A stretch of 64,000 nucleotides of DNA. Origin: Asticcacaulis taihuensis (GTDB taxonomy: Bacteria > Pseudomonadota > Alphaproteobacteria > Caulobacterales > Caulobacteraceae). Every line of letters begins with the position of its first letter. Positions within the stretch are counted from its first letter, which is position 1. The DNA is taken from positions 26,202 through 90,201 of the forward strand of contig NZ_FMTS01000009.1 of the NCBI RefSeq assembly GCF_900100255.1, given 5' to 3'. The notes beneath the pieces were generated by a model. It was not told where the DNA came from and did no database searches. It worked only from the letters and a program-made list of their open reading frames with translations. The translations under genes and the position numbers were made by a program. Below are positions 19,331 through 29,182 of this stretch, one piece after another.

Positions 19331-20923
19331 ATGACACCTCCTTCCCTGAACCGACGGGCGGCGCTTTCCGGCCTCGCCCTGACCGGCGCCCTGACCGGTC
19401 TGGCTGTACCCGCATTTGCCGCCAAGGCCACAGCGCGGCGCGCCGTGCTGGATCTGAGCCAGGCGACGCAGCCACTTGACCGCTTCTTCGACCTGTCCGT
19501 CGGCGCAGATTTTCCCGGCACGACCATCCGCGACGCCAATCTGGCGCAACTGAAAGAGGCGTCGGAAGAGTTGGGCTTCCGCTACATGCGTTTCCACAAT
19601 ATCTTTGCGGACGATCTGGGCACGGTGAAGCGCCAGGATGACAAGCTGGTTTATGACTGGACCCGCGTCGACTATTTCTATGACGCCATGCTGAAATCAG
19701 GCATCAAGCCGTTTGTCGAACTCGGTTTCACCCCTGATGCGCTCAAGACCTCCGACCAGACGATCTTTTACTGGAAGGGCAATACCTCTCATCCTCGCCT
19801 CGACCTGTGGAAGCAACTCGTGGACGCCTTCACACGGCATATGATCGAACGGCACGGCCTTGACGAGGTGCGTTCCTGGTTCTTCGAGGTCTGGAATGAA
19901 CCCAATCTGGACGGTTTCTGGCAATATGCCGACCAGGAAGCCTATTTCGCCCTGTACGGCTTGACCGCCCGCACCCTGAAGGCCATCGATCCCAACCTGC
20001 GGGTCGGCGGCCCGGCGACCGCCGGCGCGGGGTGGGTGCCGGAATTCCTCGCCTACGCCAAGGCCACCAACTCACCCGTCGATTTCATCACCACCCATAC
20101 CTATGGCGTCGATTACGGTTATCTCGACGAAGAAGGCAAGATGGACCTGCAACTGTCCAAGAACCCGGACGCCATCATAGCCGATGTCAAAAAGGTGCGC
20201 GCTCAGATCGAGGCTTCCGCCTTTCCGGGCCTGCCGCTCTATTTCTCGGAATGGAGCACCAGCTACAATCCGCGCGACCTCAGCCACGATTCCTATATCG
20301 CCGCGCCCTATATCCTCAGCAAGCTGAAGGCCGTTCAGGGCATCGCCCAGGGCATGAGCTACTGGGTCTATTCCGACCTGTTCGAGGAGCCCGGCCCGCC
20401 GTCCAAACCGTTCGAGGGCGGCTTCGGTCTGATGACGAAAGACGGTGTGCGTAAGCCGTCATGGTTCGCCTACAAATATCTGCACGCCCTGCAGGGCAAT
20501 GAAATCCCCTGCGCGGACAGCCAAGTCTGGGCGGCGCGCGATAACGAGGTCGTTTCGGTTGTCGCCTGGGACTTCCAGTTGCCCGACCAGAAGGGCCGCA
20601 GCAACGGCACCTTCTTCAGCAAGCTCGTGCCCAATAAGCCGTCGCAGCCGCTAGACCTCGCCTTCGAGGGCCTGAAGCCCGGTGTTTATGATCTGAGCAT
20701 TCAGCGCACCGGTTATCGCAAGAACGACGCCTACAGCGCCTATATCGCCATGGGCGCGCCGGCGACTCTGTCGCCGGATCAGCTCCGTGACCTGCAGGCG
20801 CTGACGCTCGACCGCCCGGAATCTAAGCGCACGCTCAAGGTGGGCAGCGACGGCAAGGCGCAGGTCAAACTGGCCATGAACAGCAACGACATCGTGCTGG
20901 CGCGGCTGACGCCGAAAGCCTGA
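19331..20923 (+). CDS. GH39 beta-xylosidase-like glycosidase
   Basis: The ATG at 19331 was chosen over an in-frame start at 19262 because it begins a Tat-type leader (NRRAALSGLALTGALTG). The 530-residue protein has the GH39 TIM barrel: FEVWNEPNLDGFW with the acid/base near E190, and YFSEWSTSYNPRD with the nucleophile near E307, followed by a C-terminal beta domain. Beta-xylosidase is the usual activity. No strong ribosome-binding site is visible. It probably shares a transcript with GH97 and ends in a GC hairpin shared with the convergent esterase gene. Confidence 0.88.
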   Translation: MTPPSLNRRAALSGLALTGALTGLAVPAFAAKATARRAVLDLSQATQPLDRFFDLSVGADFPGTTIRDANLAQLKEASEELGFRYMRFHNIFADDLGTVKRQDDKLVYDWTRVDYFYDAMLKSGIKPFVELGFTPDALKTSDQTIFYWKGNTSHPRLDLWKQLVDAFTRHMIERHGLDEVRSWFFEVWNEPNLDGFWQYADQEAYFALYGLTARTLKAIDPNLRVGGPATAGAGWVPEFLAYAKATNSPVDFITTHTYGVDYGYLDEEGKMDLQLSKNPDAIIADVKKVRAQIEASAFPGLPLYFSEWSTSYNPRDLSHDSYIAAPYILSKLKAVQGIAQGMSYWVYSDLFEEPGPPSKPFEGGFGLMTKDGVRKPSWFAYKYLHALQGNEIPCADSQVWAARDNEVVSVVAWDFQLPDQKGRSNGTFFSKLVPNKPSQPLDLAFEGLKPGVYDLSIQRTGYRKNDAYSAYIAMGAPATLSPDQLRDLQALTLDRPESKRTLKVGSDGKAQVKLAMNSNDIVLARLTPKA

Positions 20924-20931
20924 TCAGGTTA

Positions 20932-20958
20932 CGGGCGCGGCGCCGACCACCGCGCCCG
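20932..20958. terminator. Hairpin between convergent GH39 and esterase genes
   Basis: CGGGCGCGG, nine-base loop, CCGCGCCCG form a perfect 9-bp stem in the 42-base gap between two converging genes. There is no T-tract on either strand, so it is a weak or factor-dependent bidirectional end. Confidence 0.45.
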
Positions 20959-20965
20959 AATAAGC

Positions 20966-22018
20966 CTACTTCGTGAACGTCAGGGCCTGGGCAAAAAACG
21001 GCAGCAGATTGTGCTGAAAGCGATCCGCAACGCCGCTGGCGTGATCGCCCGGATAGATGTCGAAGCGATTGGCGACGCCACTGTCCTGCATCCGCTGGTG
21101 CAGGATCTGCGCGTCGAAGCGGAAGTCGTCGCGGTCGCCGACATCGATGGCAATGGCCTTATACCGCTTGAGATTGAACATATACTGGTCCAGCATGGCC
21201 AGCGGCGCATTGGCGGCCCAGCGATCCAGTACCGTCCGGTCGACCTGGCCCTTCTGCGTCGGCAGATCGGCGTAAAAGGGCGACTTCAACGGGTCCGGCG
21301 ACCACGCGGCGGCCACAGCAAAGGTCGCATGGCCGAGAAAATCGAGCGCAGCCAGACCATCCCGAGACTGTACGGCCTCGACGGCGGCGGCGGTTTGCGG
21401 CGGCGGCGCGCCGCGCACGGACAGGCAGCACGGGCTCATGATATAGAGCGCACCATAAACATCGGGATATTTCATGCCAAGACGCGTCGACCCGTAGCCG
21501 CCCATCGAATGTCCGGCCAGCCCCCGGCTGTCGCGGTTAGTCAGGGTGCGGTAATGGCTGTCGATATAGGCGACCAGATCGTGGGTGATAAAGCCTTCCC
21601 AGTCGCCGATTGTGACCGAGTTGGAATACATCGAGCCGCCGTGCAGGGTCTGGGTGTCGGGCAGAACCACGATCACGCCCGGCAGGCCCTGCGCATAGGC
21701 GCCGTCCAGCCCGCTCTGCGCCTGCAACAGGCCCGCAAAGCCCGGCGCGGTCATGTTGTAGCCGTGCAATATATAGATCACCGGATAGCGCTTGTCCGGG
21801 TTCTGCCGATAATCCGGCGGCAGATAGACGATCACCTGACGATCGGGCGTTTCGCCCTCCAGATTGCCTTCCAGCGCTGGGCTATGCACGACGACCTGCT
21901 CGACGGAGACATGCGCCCCGGCTGGCGCCTGCGCCGTCTCCGCCAGTGCGGCTGACGTCGAAAGCCCCGTCAGCAGGCACATAGTAAGCGTCAGGGTCGC
22001 AATGGCTTTCATAAACAT
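20966..22018 (-). CDS. Secreted esterase D / feruloyl-esterase-like protein
   Basis: A 350-residue alpha/beta hydrolase of the putative esterase (S-formylglutathione hydrolase/antigen 85) type with a signal peptide (to about residue 26). ILHGYN (83-88) is the oxyanion motif, GHSMGG (169-174) holds the nucleophile S171, DVGDRDDF supplies the acid and GDHASGV the His. Members of polysaccharide loci often remove feruloyl or acetyl groups; the substrate here is inferred. GGGAGA lies 8 bases before the first ATG. The start is one base after the stop of the upstream GH2 gene, so translation is probably coupled. Confidence 0.85.
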   Translation of the reverse strand: MFMKAIATLTLTMCLLTGLSTSAALAETAQAPAGAHVSVEQVVVHSPALEGNLEGETPDRQVIVYLPPDYRQNPDKRYPVIYILHGYNMTAPGFAGLLQAQSGLDGAYAQGLPGVIVVLPDTQTLHGGSMYSNSVTIGDWEGFITHDLVAYIDSHYRTLTNRDSRGLAGHSMGGYGSTRLGMKYPDVYGALYIMSPCCLSVRGAPPPQTAAAVEAVQSRDGLAALDFLGHATFAVAAAWSPDPLKSPFYADLPTQKGQVDRTVLDRWAANAPLAMLDQYMFNLKRYKAIAIDVGDRDDFRFDAQILHQRMQDSGVANRFDIYPGDHASGVADRFQHNLLPFFAQALTFTK

Positions 22019-22019
22019 C

Positions 22020-24473
22020 CTAATTATCTCCCTGCCCCGCCGTGTCCGAAACAGCGTTCAGCGTCAGATATTGCGTCGGCAGGCCTTCGATCTCGACCTC
22101 GACATGAATCTCGCCCGCTTGGTTCAGGCTGCGCAGCACGAAGGCGAGCTGGCCGTGGAAGGTGGACCGCACGCCCGACTGGAAGCTTGAAGCGTCCATC
22201 GGATTGCCATTGCCGATCCCGGCCAGGGTCGCAGCACCCGATACATGCACCGTCACCTTGCGATCACCGCTACGAGCATAGATAGGCGTACCGTTCTCGT
22301 CGACCAGCTTGAGATTGACATAGGCCAGATCCTCGCCATTGGCCCGAATCTGCGTCCTGTCGCTGCTCAATTGCGCCAAAGCGGGATCGCCAGCGGTGCG
22401 CAGTTCCCAGCGCCCGGCTTCGCGTCCGTCGCGATAGCCGACCGCGACCAGTCTGCCAGGCGCGTAGGGGACGGCATAGATGGCCTTGTATTCGCTGTCC
22501 ACGCCGACTGCCTTGCGGCCCAGACTCTTGCCATTCAGGAACAGCTCAACCTGCGGGAATTCGGAATAGACATCGACCTCCAGCGCCTTGCCCTCCTGAG
22601 CGGGCCAGGTCCAGCTTGGATGGACGTCATCCAGCGACCAGTCGAGATGCGGCGGCGTGATCGGGAACAGGTGGCGGTCGGGCAGGTCTTCTGTCCCGTC
22701 CGGCTGGCGTACAAAAGCCGAGATCGGGTCGATGCCCGTCTTCCACAACACTTCGCGGTAATAGGCCGCCGGGCGCTTGCGGCCGATGGCGTCAATCTCG
22801 CCGCAATAGGCCAGGTGCCACGGATAGGGCCCCAGCTTCTGCCAGTCCTGACTGTAGCCCATCCAGCCAATGCCGGTTTCGCCGATATAGTCCACCGCCG
22901 TCCAGACGAAGTCGCCGATCACCCACGGCATGGTCTCCACCGGCCGCCAGTATTGAAAAGCGTCCTTCGAGGTCGATTCCGAGGTGAACATGACGCGGTT
23001 CGGGAATTTTTCGTGATCGCCTGCAAATAGATAGGGGTGGTAATTATAACCGGCCACATCGCTCGTCGCGAACTGCGCGTCGTCCAGTGGTGGTTCGGCA
23101 TTGACGGCCTGCGTAACCGGGCGCGACGGATCCAGCCTGCGAACCAGAGCGGTCAGCTTATGGCCGGTTTCGACACCCAACGGCGTGCCGCTTTCCGGGA
23201 TTTCGTTGCCGATGCTCCAGAACAGGACGCTGGGGTGATTGCGCCCGCTGATCACAAGGCTGGTGATGTCCTCCTGCCAGTTGTCGGCGAAAAAGCGGGC
23301 GTAATCTTTCGGACGCTTGTCCTTGTTCCAGGCATCAAAAGCCTCATCGATCACCAGCATGCCCAGTTCGTCGGCAGCTTCCAGTGTAGCCCGGCTGGCA
23401 GGATTGTGGGCGTTGCGGATGGCGTTGTACCCGGCCGCCTTCATCAGCGCGACCTTGCGCGTGTCGGCGTCGTGGAAACCTGCCGCGCCCAGCATATAGT
23501 TGTCATGGTGGATGTTGCCGCCGCGTAAGCGAACCGGCTGGCCATTGATGCGCAAACCATTGACCGCGTCGACGCTGATTGTGCGGATGCCGAAGCGCGT
23601 GCGGCGCTCGTCGACGACGGCGCCATCGATGCGAACCCGTTGAACCAGCGTGTAGAGGTTGGGCGCATCCGTTGACCACAGGGCGGGTGACGACACGGTC
23701 AGTTTTTGCGTTAATGGAACGCCGGCCTTTATCGAGGCAGAGATCGGCATGGCAGAACGCGCCACCACCTTTCCATCCACCGCCACCACTTCGCTGACCA
23801 GTTCCACGGATTGTGGTTTTGCGGCACAGTTTGCAATGGTCGTCGCAACCACCACCTCACCTGTCTGCGGCGTCGCCACCGGGGTGGTGATCGCTACGCT
23901 TTCCGGTTCGATATGGACGCAGTTCTGCAGGTCCAGAGACACCGGCCGGATCAGTCCAGTGCCGGCGTACCAGCGCGACGACGGATCTTCATGATTCACG
24001 CGTACCGCGATCAGATTGTCGCCCGCGCGCAGCTTGCCGGTGAGATCGACTGAAAAGGCGGTGTATCCGTACCGATGCGTGGCCACGGACTGGCCATTGA
24101 CCCAGATTTCGGCATCCATGTAAACGGCTTCAAAGTTCAGTTTCGCCACCTGGTTTACCTGCGCGTCGGTCAGGTTCAGATGTTTGCGATACCAGACCAC
24201 ACCGCCTGGCAGATAACCGGAATCCTGCCCGGCTGTCGCCTTGGCATCGAAGGGCGTGCCGTCCGGGCCATCCATGATCGAGGCGTCATGCGGGGCCACC
24301 ACCTGCGTCCAGCCTCGGTCGTCATAGCTGCCTTGATTGGCCCCGACGGCATCCCCCTTATGCACACTCCAGCCTTGCGACAGGTTCAGATGCTCGGCAT
24401 TGGCCGCCACAGGATGCGCGGCGATCAGTGCGGCCAGAATAAGCGCGCTGGCGGAGGACGTGAATTTAAGCAC
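22020..24473 (-). CDS. GH2 beta-galactosidase, large form
   Basis: An 817-residue protein starting at GTG, supported by AGGA 6 bases upstream and by the signal peptide (ending ANA, about 26). The order is jelly-roll, Ig-like domain, TIM barrel, then C-terminal Ig-like domains of the type found in long GH2 galactosidases (with LFLNGKSLG). IGNEIP holds the likely acid/base (about E424) and FTSESTSKD the likely nucleophile (about E499). It lies 28 bases after GH74 and one base before the esterase, forming a three-gene operon. In xyloglucan loci a GH2 galactosidase removes galactose from side chains. It is only distantly similar to the other GH2 here. Confidence 0.9.
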   Translation of the reverse strand: MLKFTSSASALILAALIAAHPVAANAEHLNLSQGWSVHKGDAVGANQGSYDDRGWTQVVAPHDASIMDGPDGTPFDAKATAGQDSGYLPGGVVWYRKHLNLTDAQVNQVAKLNFEAVYMDAEIWVNGQSVATHRYGYTAFSVDLTGKLRAGDNLIAVRVNHEDPSSRWYAGTGLIRPVSLDLQNCVHIEPESVAITTPVATPQTGEVVVATTIANCAAKPQSVELVSEVVAVDGKVVARSAMPISASIKAGVPLTQKLTVSSPALWSTDAPNLYTLVQRVRIDGAVVDERRTRFGIRTISVDAVNGLRINGQPVRLRGGNIHHDNYMLGAAGFHDADTRKVALMKAAGYNAIRNAHNPASRATLEAADELGMLVIDEAFDAWNKDKRPKDYARFFADNWQEDITSLVISGRNHPSVLFWSIGNEIPESGTPLGVETGHKLTALVRRLDPSRPVTQAVNAEPPLDDAQFATSDVAGYNYHPYLFAGDHEKFPNRVMFTSESTSKDAFQYWRPVETMPWVIGDFVWTAVDYIGETGIGWMGYSQDWQKLGPYPWHLAYCGEIDAIGRKRPAAYYREVLWKTGIDPISAFVRQPDGTEDLPDRHLFPITPPHLDWSLDDVHPSWTWPAQEGKALEVDVYSEFPQVELFLNGKSLGRKAVGVDSEYKAIYAVPYAPGRLVAVGYRDGREAGRWELRTAGDPALAQLSSDRTQIRANGEDLAYVNLKLVDENGTPIYARSGDRKVTVHVSGAATLAGIGNGNPMDASSFQSGVRSTFHGQLAFVLRSLNQAGEIHVEVEIEGLPTQYLTLNAVSDTAGQGDN

Positions 24474-24501
24474 AATCTTTCCTTTCAGAGATATTCATGA
24501 A

Positions 24502-26751
24502 TTACTTTTGCGCCTGCTGCGCAGGATTCAGGTCCGAAGCCGGCTGCCCCAGGGCAACGCCGCGGCCGGATGTGGTGATATAGACCAGTCCAAACTGACG
24601 GGGATCACCAATAACCTGGCCGCCCATGCCGCCGCCATACTGGTGCGCGTCGTCATTGATCCTGCCCCATGACGCGCCGGCATCATCAGAGCGGAATATC
24701 CCCCAGACGCCCTTGTAACGCCCCCACATATATACCGCCGGATAGGTCTGACCGGGCGCGCTTTTGCCGAAGCCGACCGCCGAAGCCTCGGAAATATCGG
24801 GCAACTGCTTGAACGGCGATTTGGGATCTGGCGAATGGAACAGGCCCTGCGGCGTCGGCAGCCAGATATCGCGCAAGCGTCCAGGTGCGGCGCGCGGTTT
24901 GGGCGCAGGACGCCACGGATCGATCACCGGGAGTCCACTGGCGAAAACCTTGAAGCTGGCGCCGCCGTCAGCACTGACCAGCATGGCGCCCGCGCTGGCA
25001 TCATAGGCGTAGAAGACGCCCTCGGTCGAGCGGTCCGAAAAAACCGGGAAGGTCCGCCCCTTGACCTGCGGAAAGCCCTTGGAGGCCGTCCATGACTTGC
25101 CGCGATCCAGCGAATAATAGGCATCGCCTTTGCCGGTCACCCAGACCATCTGGCCGCCCTGCGCCGACACGGCGATGCGGCCCGGCGTATACCAGCCATC
25201 GGCGTCGTGGCTGATGATAGGCGGTGACGACGGCATATCCGACCAGGTCTTGCCGTTGTCGAGCGAGATCAGCGCGTGGGTCTTGGCCGCATCGCCATCG
25301 GCAACACGCACCACCAGACCTGGATTCAGTTCAGCGAAATCGATCGAGCGATTCGTCCCGGCGGCGGGCTGAAAATAGCCGCCTTCGGCAGGCGGCGAGG
25401 CGCCAAAGTCAAGATAGCGGAAGCCGCCGACATCGCCGACCGCCGCGATCAGATGCGCGCCGGCGGTCGGGCTGATCAGATCCAGCGGCGCCGTTTCCTC
25501 CAGATTATCGACCGCAAAGCGCCACGCCACAGCCTTGCCGGAGTCGGCGTCGGTCAGGTTCTGCGTCATCCACAATCCATCGCCGGTTCCGTAAACCGCC
25601 TCATTCGCATCGAACGGATTGATCTCAATGTCGGACATCCAGTGCCCCATCGCCTCCTTGCCGTTGCGGCTGACCTCCATCCATGGAAAACCGTCGGCGC
25701 TGTGATGCGAGGCGGCGCCCAGATCGGTCCAGTGCGCGCCGCCGTCCGTGCTGCGATAGGCTGTGTCGCCGCCCCACCACCGGTCCAGAGTCGTGGTCAC
25801 CAGCGTACCCGGCGCGCTGCCCGCCGCGCTGATCCCGGCATAGCAGAAGCCTGGTCCGCCATTGCCGGGCTTTTGTGGCGTGATGTCGGTCCAGTTGCCG
25901 CTGGCCGTATCGAGGCGCCATACCGCGCCTTCCTTACAGTCATTTGGACCGGGCCGGTCGGCGAAGGCGATATAAAGGCGCTTGCCATCGCCATCGAAGG
26001 CGGCGTGATGCGCCATAAAGCCGGTCGGCGCGCCCTTGACGGCCTGCCATGAAGCCCCGCCGTCGTGGCTGACATAGAGGCCGGATTTCGCATTCACGCC
26101 CGCATAAAGGGTCGGCGTCGCAGCGCCATCCTGGCCCGACGCCGGATCGAACAGCACGAAGCTGATATATTTTTCCGGAAACGAAGACACATTGCTCCAG
26201 CTTTTGCCGCCGTCATCGCTTTTCAGCAGGCCGCTCGTCGTCGTGCCGAGGAACAGGATATCGCCCTTGTGCGGATCGACCTGCAAGCGCTCGCCGGTAT
26301 TGCGCCCATCCTCATTGCCGCCCAGCTTCACCGGCAGAGCGGTTTTCGCCCAGGTCTGACCCCGGTCGCTCGAACGCCAGACCGCGCCATTGCCCGCCCA
26401 CTGACCGGTATAAAGGCCAGTGGCGATATAGACCTTGTTCACGTCTTCAGGATCTAGCGCCAGACTGAAAACCCCCAGATCGTCGGCGCTGTTCATCCCG
26501 TCCAGCAGCGGAATCCATATCTGATCGGCGCCGTCCCAGCGATAGGCGCCACCAACATCGGTGCGGGCGTAAAGCAGCCCCTTCTGTTTCGGATGATAGA
26601 CGAAGCCATCGACAAACCCGCCGCCGCCCATAGGCGCGGTGGCCCAGACATAGGGCACGCTTTTAACTGTGGAGGTTTGCGCCAGGGCACCACCCGTCAT
26701 CAAAGCCATCAGAGCCGCACCCCAAAGGGCACTTAAGCCTATGCGTTTCAT
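24502..26751 (-). CDS. GH74 xyloglucanase
   Basis: The start at 26751 has AGG 7 bases upstream and opens a signal peptide ending ALAQ, giving 749 residues. The protein consists of two seven-bladed propellers with repeated BNR/sortilin-like Asp boxes (SSDRGQTW, SDDGGKSW, SHDGGASW, SLDRGKSW and SDDAGASW). ARTDVGGAYRW near 62-72 contains the conserved catalytic Asp (about D65) of GH74. The family cuts the xyloglucan backbone, endo- or end-specifically. As first gene of the minus operon GH74, GH2, esterase, it is the strongest sign that xyloglucan is a substrate of this locus. Confidence 0.92.
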   Translation of the reverse strand: MKRIGLSALWGAALMALMTGGALAQTSTVKSVPYVWATAPMGGGGFVDGFVYHPKQKGLLYARTDVGGAYRWDGADQIWIPLLDGMNSADDLGVFSLALDPEDVNKVYIATGLYTGQWAGNGAVWRSSDRGQTWAKTALPVKLGGNEDGRNTGERLQVDPHKGDILFLGTTTSGLLKSDDGGKSWSNVSSFPEKYISFVLFDPASGQDGAATPTLYAGVNAKSGLYVSHDGGASWQAVKGAPTGFMAHHAAFDGDGKRLYIAFADRPGPNDCKEGAVWRLDTASGNWTDITPQKPGNGGPGFCYAGISAAGSAPGTLVTTTLDRWWGGDTAYRSTDGGAHWTDLGAASHHSADGFPWMEVSRNGKEAMGHWMSDIEINPFDANEAVYGTGDGLWMTQNLTDADSGKAVAWRFAVDNLEETAPLDLISPTAGAHLIAAVGDVGGFRYLDFGASPPAEGGYFQPAAGTNRSIDFAELNPGLVVRVADGDAAKTHALISLDNGKTWSDMPSSPPIISHDADGWYTPGRIAVSAQGGQMVWVTGKGDAYYSLDRGKSWTASKGFPQVKGRTFPVFSDRSTEGVFYAYDASAGAMLVSADGGASFKVFASGLPVIDPWRPAPKPRAAPGRLRDIWLPTPQGLFHSPDPKSPFKQLPDISEASAVGFGKSAPGQTYPAVYMWGRYKGVWGIFRSDDAGASWGRINDDAHQYGGGMGGQVIGDPRQFGLVYITTSGRGVALGQPASDLNPAQQAQK

Positions 26752-27167
26752 CGTCTGCCTCGCTGCCATTATTATTATAAAAGCCGGAAAAATTTTCGAT
26801 TGTGCCCGCCGCCTCTTTGACACACCTGCATCAGACGAGACGGTTTTGCCCTGCTCGAAACCCGCTTATATAATGATATTACATACAAATAGCTTCAATT
26901 GTAAAACACATTTTTACATACAAAACCATGCGGATAGTTGATAAGCGGTCGAACGATCCTGACATTCGCGCACACATTCCGGGCTATGCCTGTGCAGGCG
27001 CCAAAATTAATTCAATATGCCGGTAATTTTTTCCGGATTACTCTTTTCCACTGACGTTATTTTTTCTTTTCATATATGATTGCGATTGGTAAGACTCATT
27101 CATACCTGTGAAAACGTCGTAAGACTTTTATTCTCAAGGTCACTGCGCAGGCACACAGAGGCATATC
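26752..27167. promoter_or_regulatory. Divergent promoter region GH74 / IclR regulator with direct repeats
   Basis: About 415 bases, AT-rich, no gene. TTACATACAAA occurs twice on the plus strand, at 26879-26889 and 26914-26924, 35 bases start to start. Such spaced repeats between a regulator and its target operon are candidate binding sites, for example for the adjacent IclR protein. Confidence 0.5.
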
Positions 27168-27971
27168 ATGGCGAAGCTAAATCTATCTGTTCAGGACGAC
27201 ACGGAGGAGAGCGAACTGAAGTATCGTGCCCCGGCCCTGGAAAAGGGGCTGGATATCGTCGAGCTTCTTGCCGCCTCCCCCAAACCGATGCCGCCCCGGC
27301 AAATTTCAGAGCAGTTGAATCGCTCCGTCAGCGAACTGTTCCGGATGATCGCGGTACTCGAACACCGCGGTTACGTTGCCATGGCCGAAAACCAGAGCGG
27401 CTACGAACTGACGAACAAATTGTTTTCACTCGGCATGTCCCGGGGCGTCAGCAAGAATCTGCTCGACTACGCCATTCCCGCGATCCGGGCGCTAAGCGAT
27501 GAGATTTTGCAGGCGACGCACATCGTCGTCGCCTCCGATGACCAGGTTGTCGTCATCGGGCAGATGGATGCGCCGGCCGCTCCCAGCTTTCATGTACGTG
27601 TCGGCTATCGCCAGGAGATTGTCGAGGCGACCGCAGGCACCGTACTGTACGCCTTCCAGAATCCGACGAGCAAGGCGGCCTGGCGAAAGGCCCTGCAGCC
27701 CACCGTCTCCGAAAGTGAATGGGCCCGTTTTGAACAGCACGCCATACGCGCCAGGGAAAACGGCTTTCTCATCGCCCAAAGCACCTATTCGGAGAGCATT
27801 ACCGATATCGCCTGTCCGGTCTTCAATGATCGCGGTCTGGTTGCCGCCGTCACCATACCGTACATCCGCAGCAAGCTGAGCATCAGCGTCGAAGCCTGCG
27901 CGAACGCCCTGGTTGACACCTGCACCTCCCTGTCGAACGCATTGGGCGCGACACCGCGGGAAACCTTCTAG
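27168..27971 (+). CDS. IclR-family transcriptional regulator
   Basis: A 267-residue regulator. An N-terminal winged helix-turn-helix (about 20-85: PALEKGLDIVELL, PPRQISEQLNRSVSELFRMI) is followed by a GAF-like IclR effector domain with HIVVASDDQVVVIGQ and SITDIACPVFNDRGLVAAVTIP. IclR proteins bind small catabolic metabolites. It is divergent from the GH74 operon, so it probably controls it. Its stop codon overlaps that of the converging histidine kinase gene by 4 bases. A separate small protein at 30562 looks like this effector domain without the helix-turn-helix. Confidence 0.88.
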   Translation: MAKLNLSVQDDTEESELKYRAPALEKGLDIVELLAASPKPMPPRQISEQLNRSVSELFRMIAVLEHRGYVAMAENQSGYELTNKLFSLGMSRGVSKNLLDYAIPAIRALSDEILQATHIVVASDDQVVVIGQMDAPAAPSFHVRVGYRQEIVEATAGTVLYAFQNPTSKAAWRKALQPTVSESEWARFEQHAIRARENGFLIAQSTYSESITDIACPVFNDRGLVAAVTIPYIRSKLSISVEACANALVDTCTSLSNALGATPRETF

Positions 27972-29182
27972 CTATCCGCCATACTCTTACTGCCGGGAAG
28001 CCTGAACAAAAATTCCGAAGACCAGGGCTCTGAGTGTTCCGTCAACCGCAGGTCACCACCATGCGCCAGCGCGATCTGGCGGGCAAGGGACAGACCTATA
28101 CCCGCGCCTTCCGGTTTGGTCGTTATGAAGCCATGGAAAATGCGGTCCCGCATCGCCGGCTCTATCCCGGTGCCGTTATCCGCAATCACAATACCCGTAT
28201 CATTATCCACACGCCGCAGAGCAATGTTCACACGCCGCGGCCCGCTATTATCGCGTGTAGCCTCGGCCGCATTGGTCAGGACGTTGATCACCGCCTGCGC
28301 CATCAGGGCCTCGTCCATTTCCAGGGACGGCGCCCCCTCGTCCATATGCAACGTAACCGTTACGCCTTTAGCCACGGCGCTCTGCTCAAACACACGCACG
28401 ACATCCGCGACAAACCCTGAAACATCAACGCGACGCAACTCCGGCTTCGGCAAACGCGCCAGCGAGCGGTATCCCTCAACGAACCGCTTGAGCCCCCTGG
28501 CGCGTCGCTCCAGCAAGGCCAGCGCTTCCCTGGCGGACTGTAGGTCTTCGGGCGCCTCGCCCTCAAGGTAGTGCTGTGCCGTCTCGGCGAGAGAGGCGAC
28601 CGGCGTCAGTGAATTCATGATTTCGTGACTGATGACCCTCAAGGTATCCCCCAGGGCCGTGGCCTCCGCTATGCGCATCTCGGCCTGAATATCCGTCAGG
28701 CTGATAAACCGTTCCTTGCGTTTCTCAAAAGACAGTTCGCTGCCCCCCAGGGCATAGATGCTGTCAAAAAGCCGGATCGAGGACCTCGCCCCTCTTTCCG
28801 CACGCATCACCGCCGTCACCAGCGCCGGCGGAGGATCGCTTATAAAATCATCCACCCGAAAAAGTCGGCGTGCGGCCAGGTTCAAAGCATAATAGCCCTC
28901 ACCTTCCACGGACCTTAACAATGGCACCGGCACCTGATCCAGAAGGGCCGAAAGGGTTTGCGGTGGCGGTTCGGGACGACTGCGATCCTCGGCGGGCACC
29001 TTGTCCTCGCGCCTACCGATCTCATGGGCGGCCAAGAGCATAACTGTGCTGACTGCCAGCCCCAGAAGGCACAAGGCCATATTGGCCCACATCTGATCAC
29101 GCGCCGACGTGAATGCCAGGATCGCGGTCACCGCAACGCCTGCCACGCACAGTAATCTGAGGATCACGCCCCTAAAGACCAT
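27968..29182 (-). CDS. Sensor histidine kinase (NtrY-like)
   Basis: A 404-residue kinase. Two N-terminal membrane helices (about 7-26 and 33-53) have almost no periplasmic loop. A PAS-like region follows, then the dimerisation box VISHEIMNSLTP (phospho-acceptor about H186) and a catalytic domain with NVLTNAAEAT (N box), IADNGTGI (G1) and GAGIGLSLARQI (G2). The lack of a sizeable outside domain suggests it senses an internal or membrane signal. The start overlaps the end of the response regulator gene by 11 bases, so the two form one cistron pair. Confidence 0.9.
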   Translation of the reverse strand: MVFRGVILRLLCVAGVAVTAILAFTSARDQMWANMALCLLGLAVSTVMLLAAHEIGRREDKVPAEDRSRPEPPPQTLSALLDQVPVPLLRSVEGEGYYALNLAARRLFRVDDFISDPPPALVTAVMRAERGARSSIRLFDSIYALGGSELSFEKRKERFISLTDIQAEMRIAEATALGDTLRVISHEIMNSLTPVASLAETAQHYLEGEAPEDLQSAREALALLERRARGLKRFVEGYRSLARLPKPELRRVDVSGFVADVVRVFEQSAVAKGVTVTLHMDEGAPSLEMDEALMAQAVINVLTNAAEATRDNSGPRRVNIALRRVDNDTGIVIADNGTGIEPAMRDRIFHGFITTKPEGAGIGLSLARQIALAHGGDLRLTEHSEPWSSEFLFRLPGSKSMADS

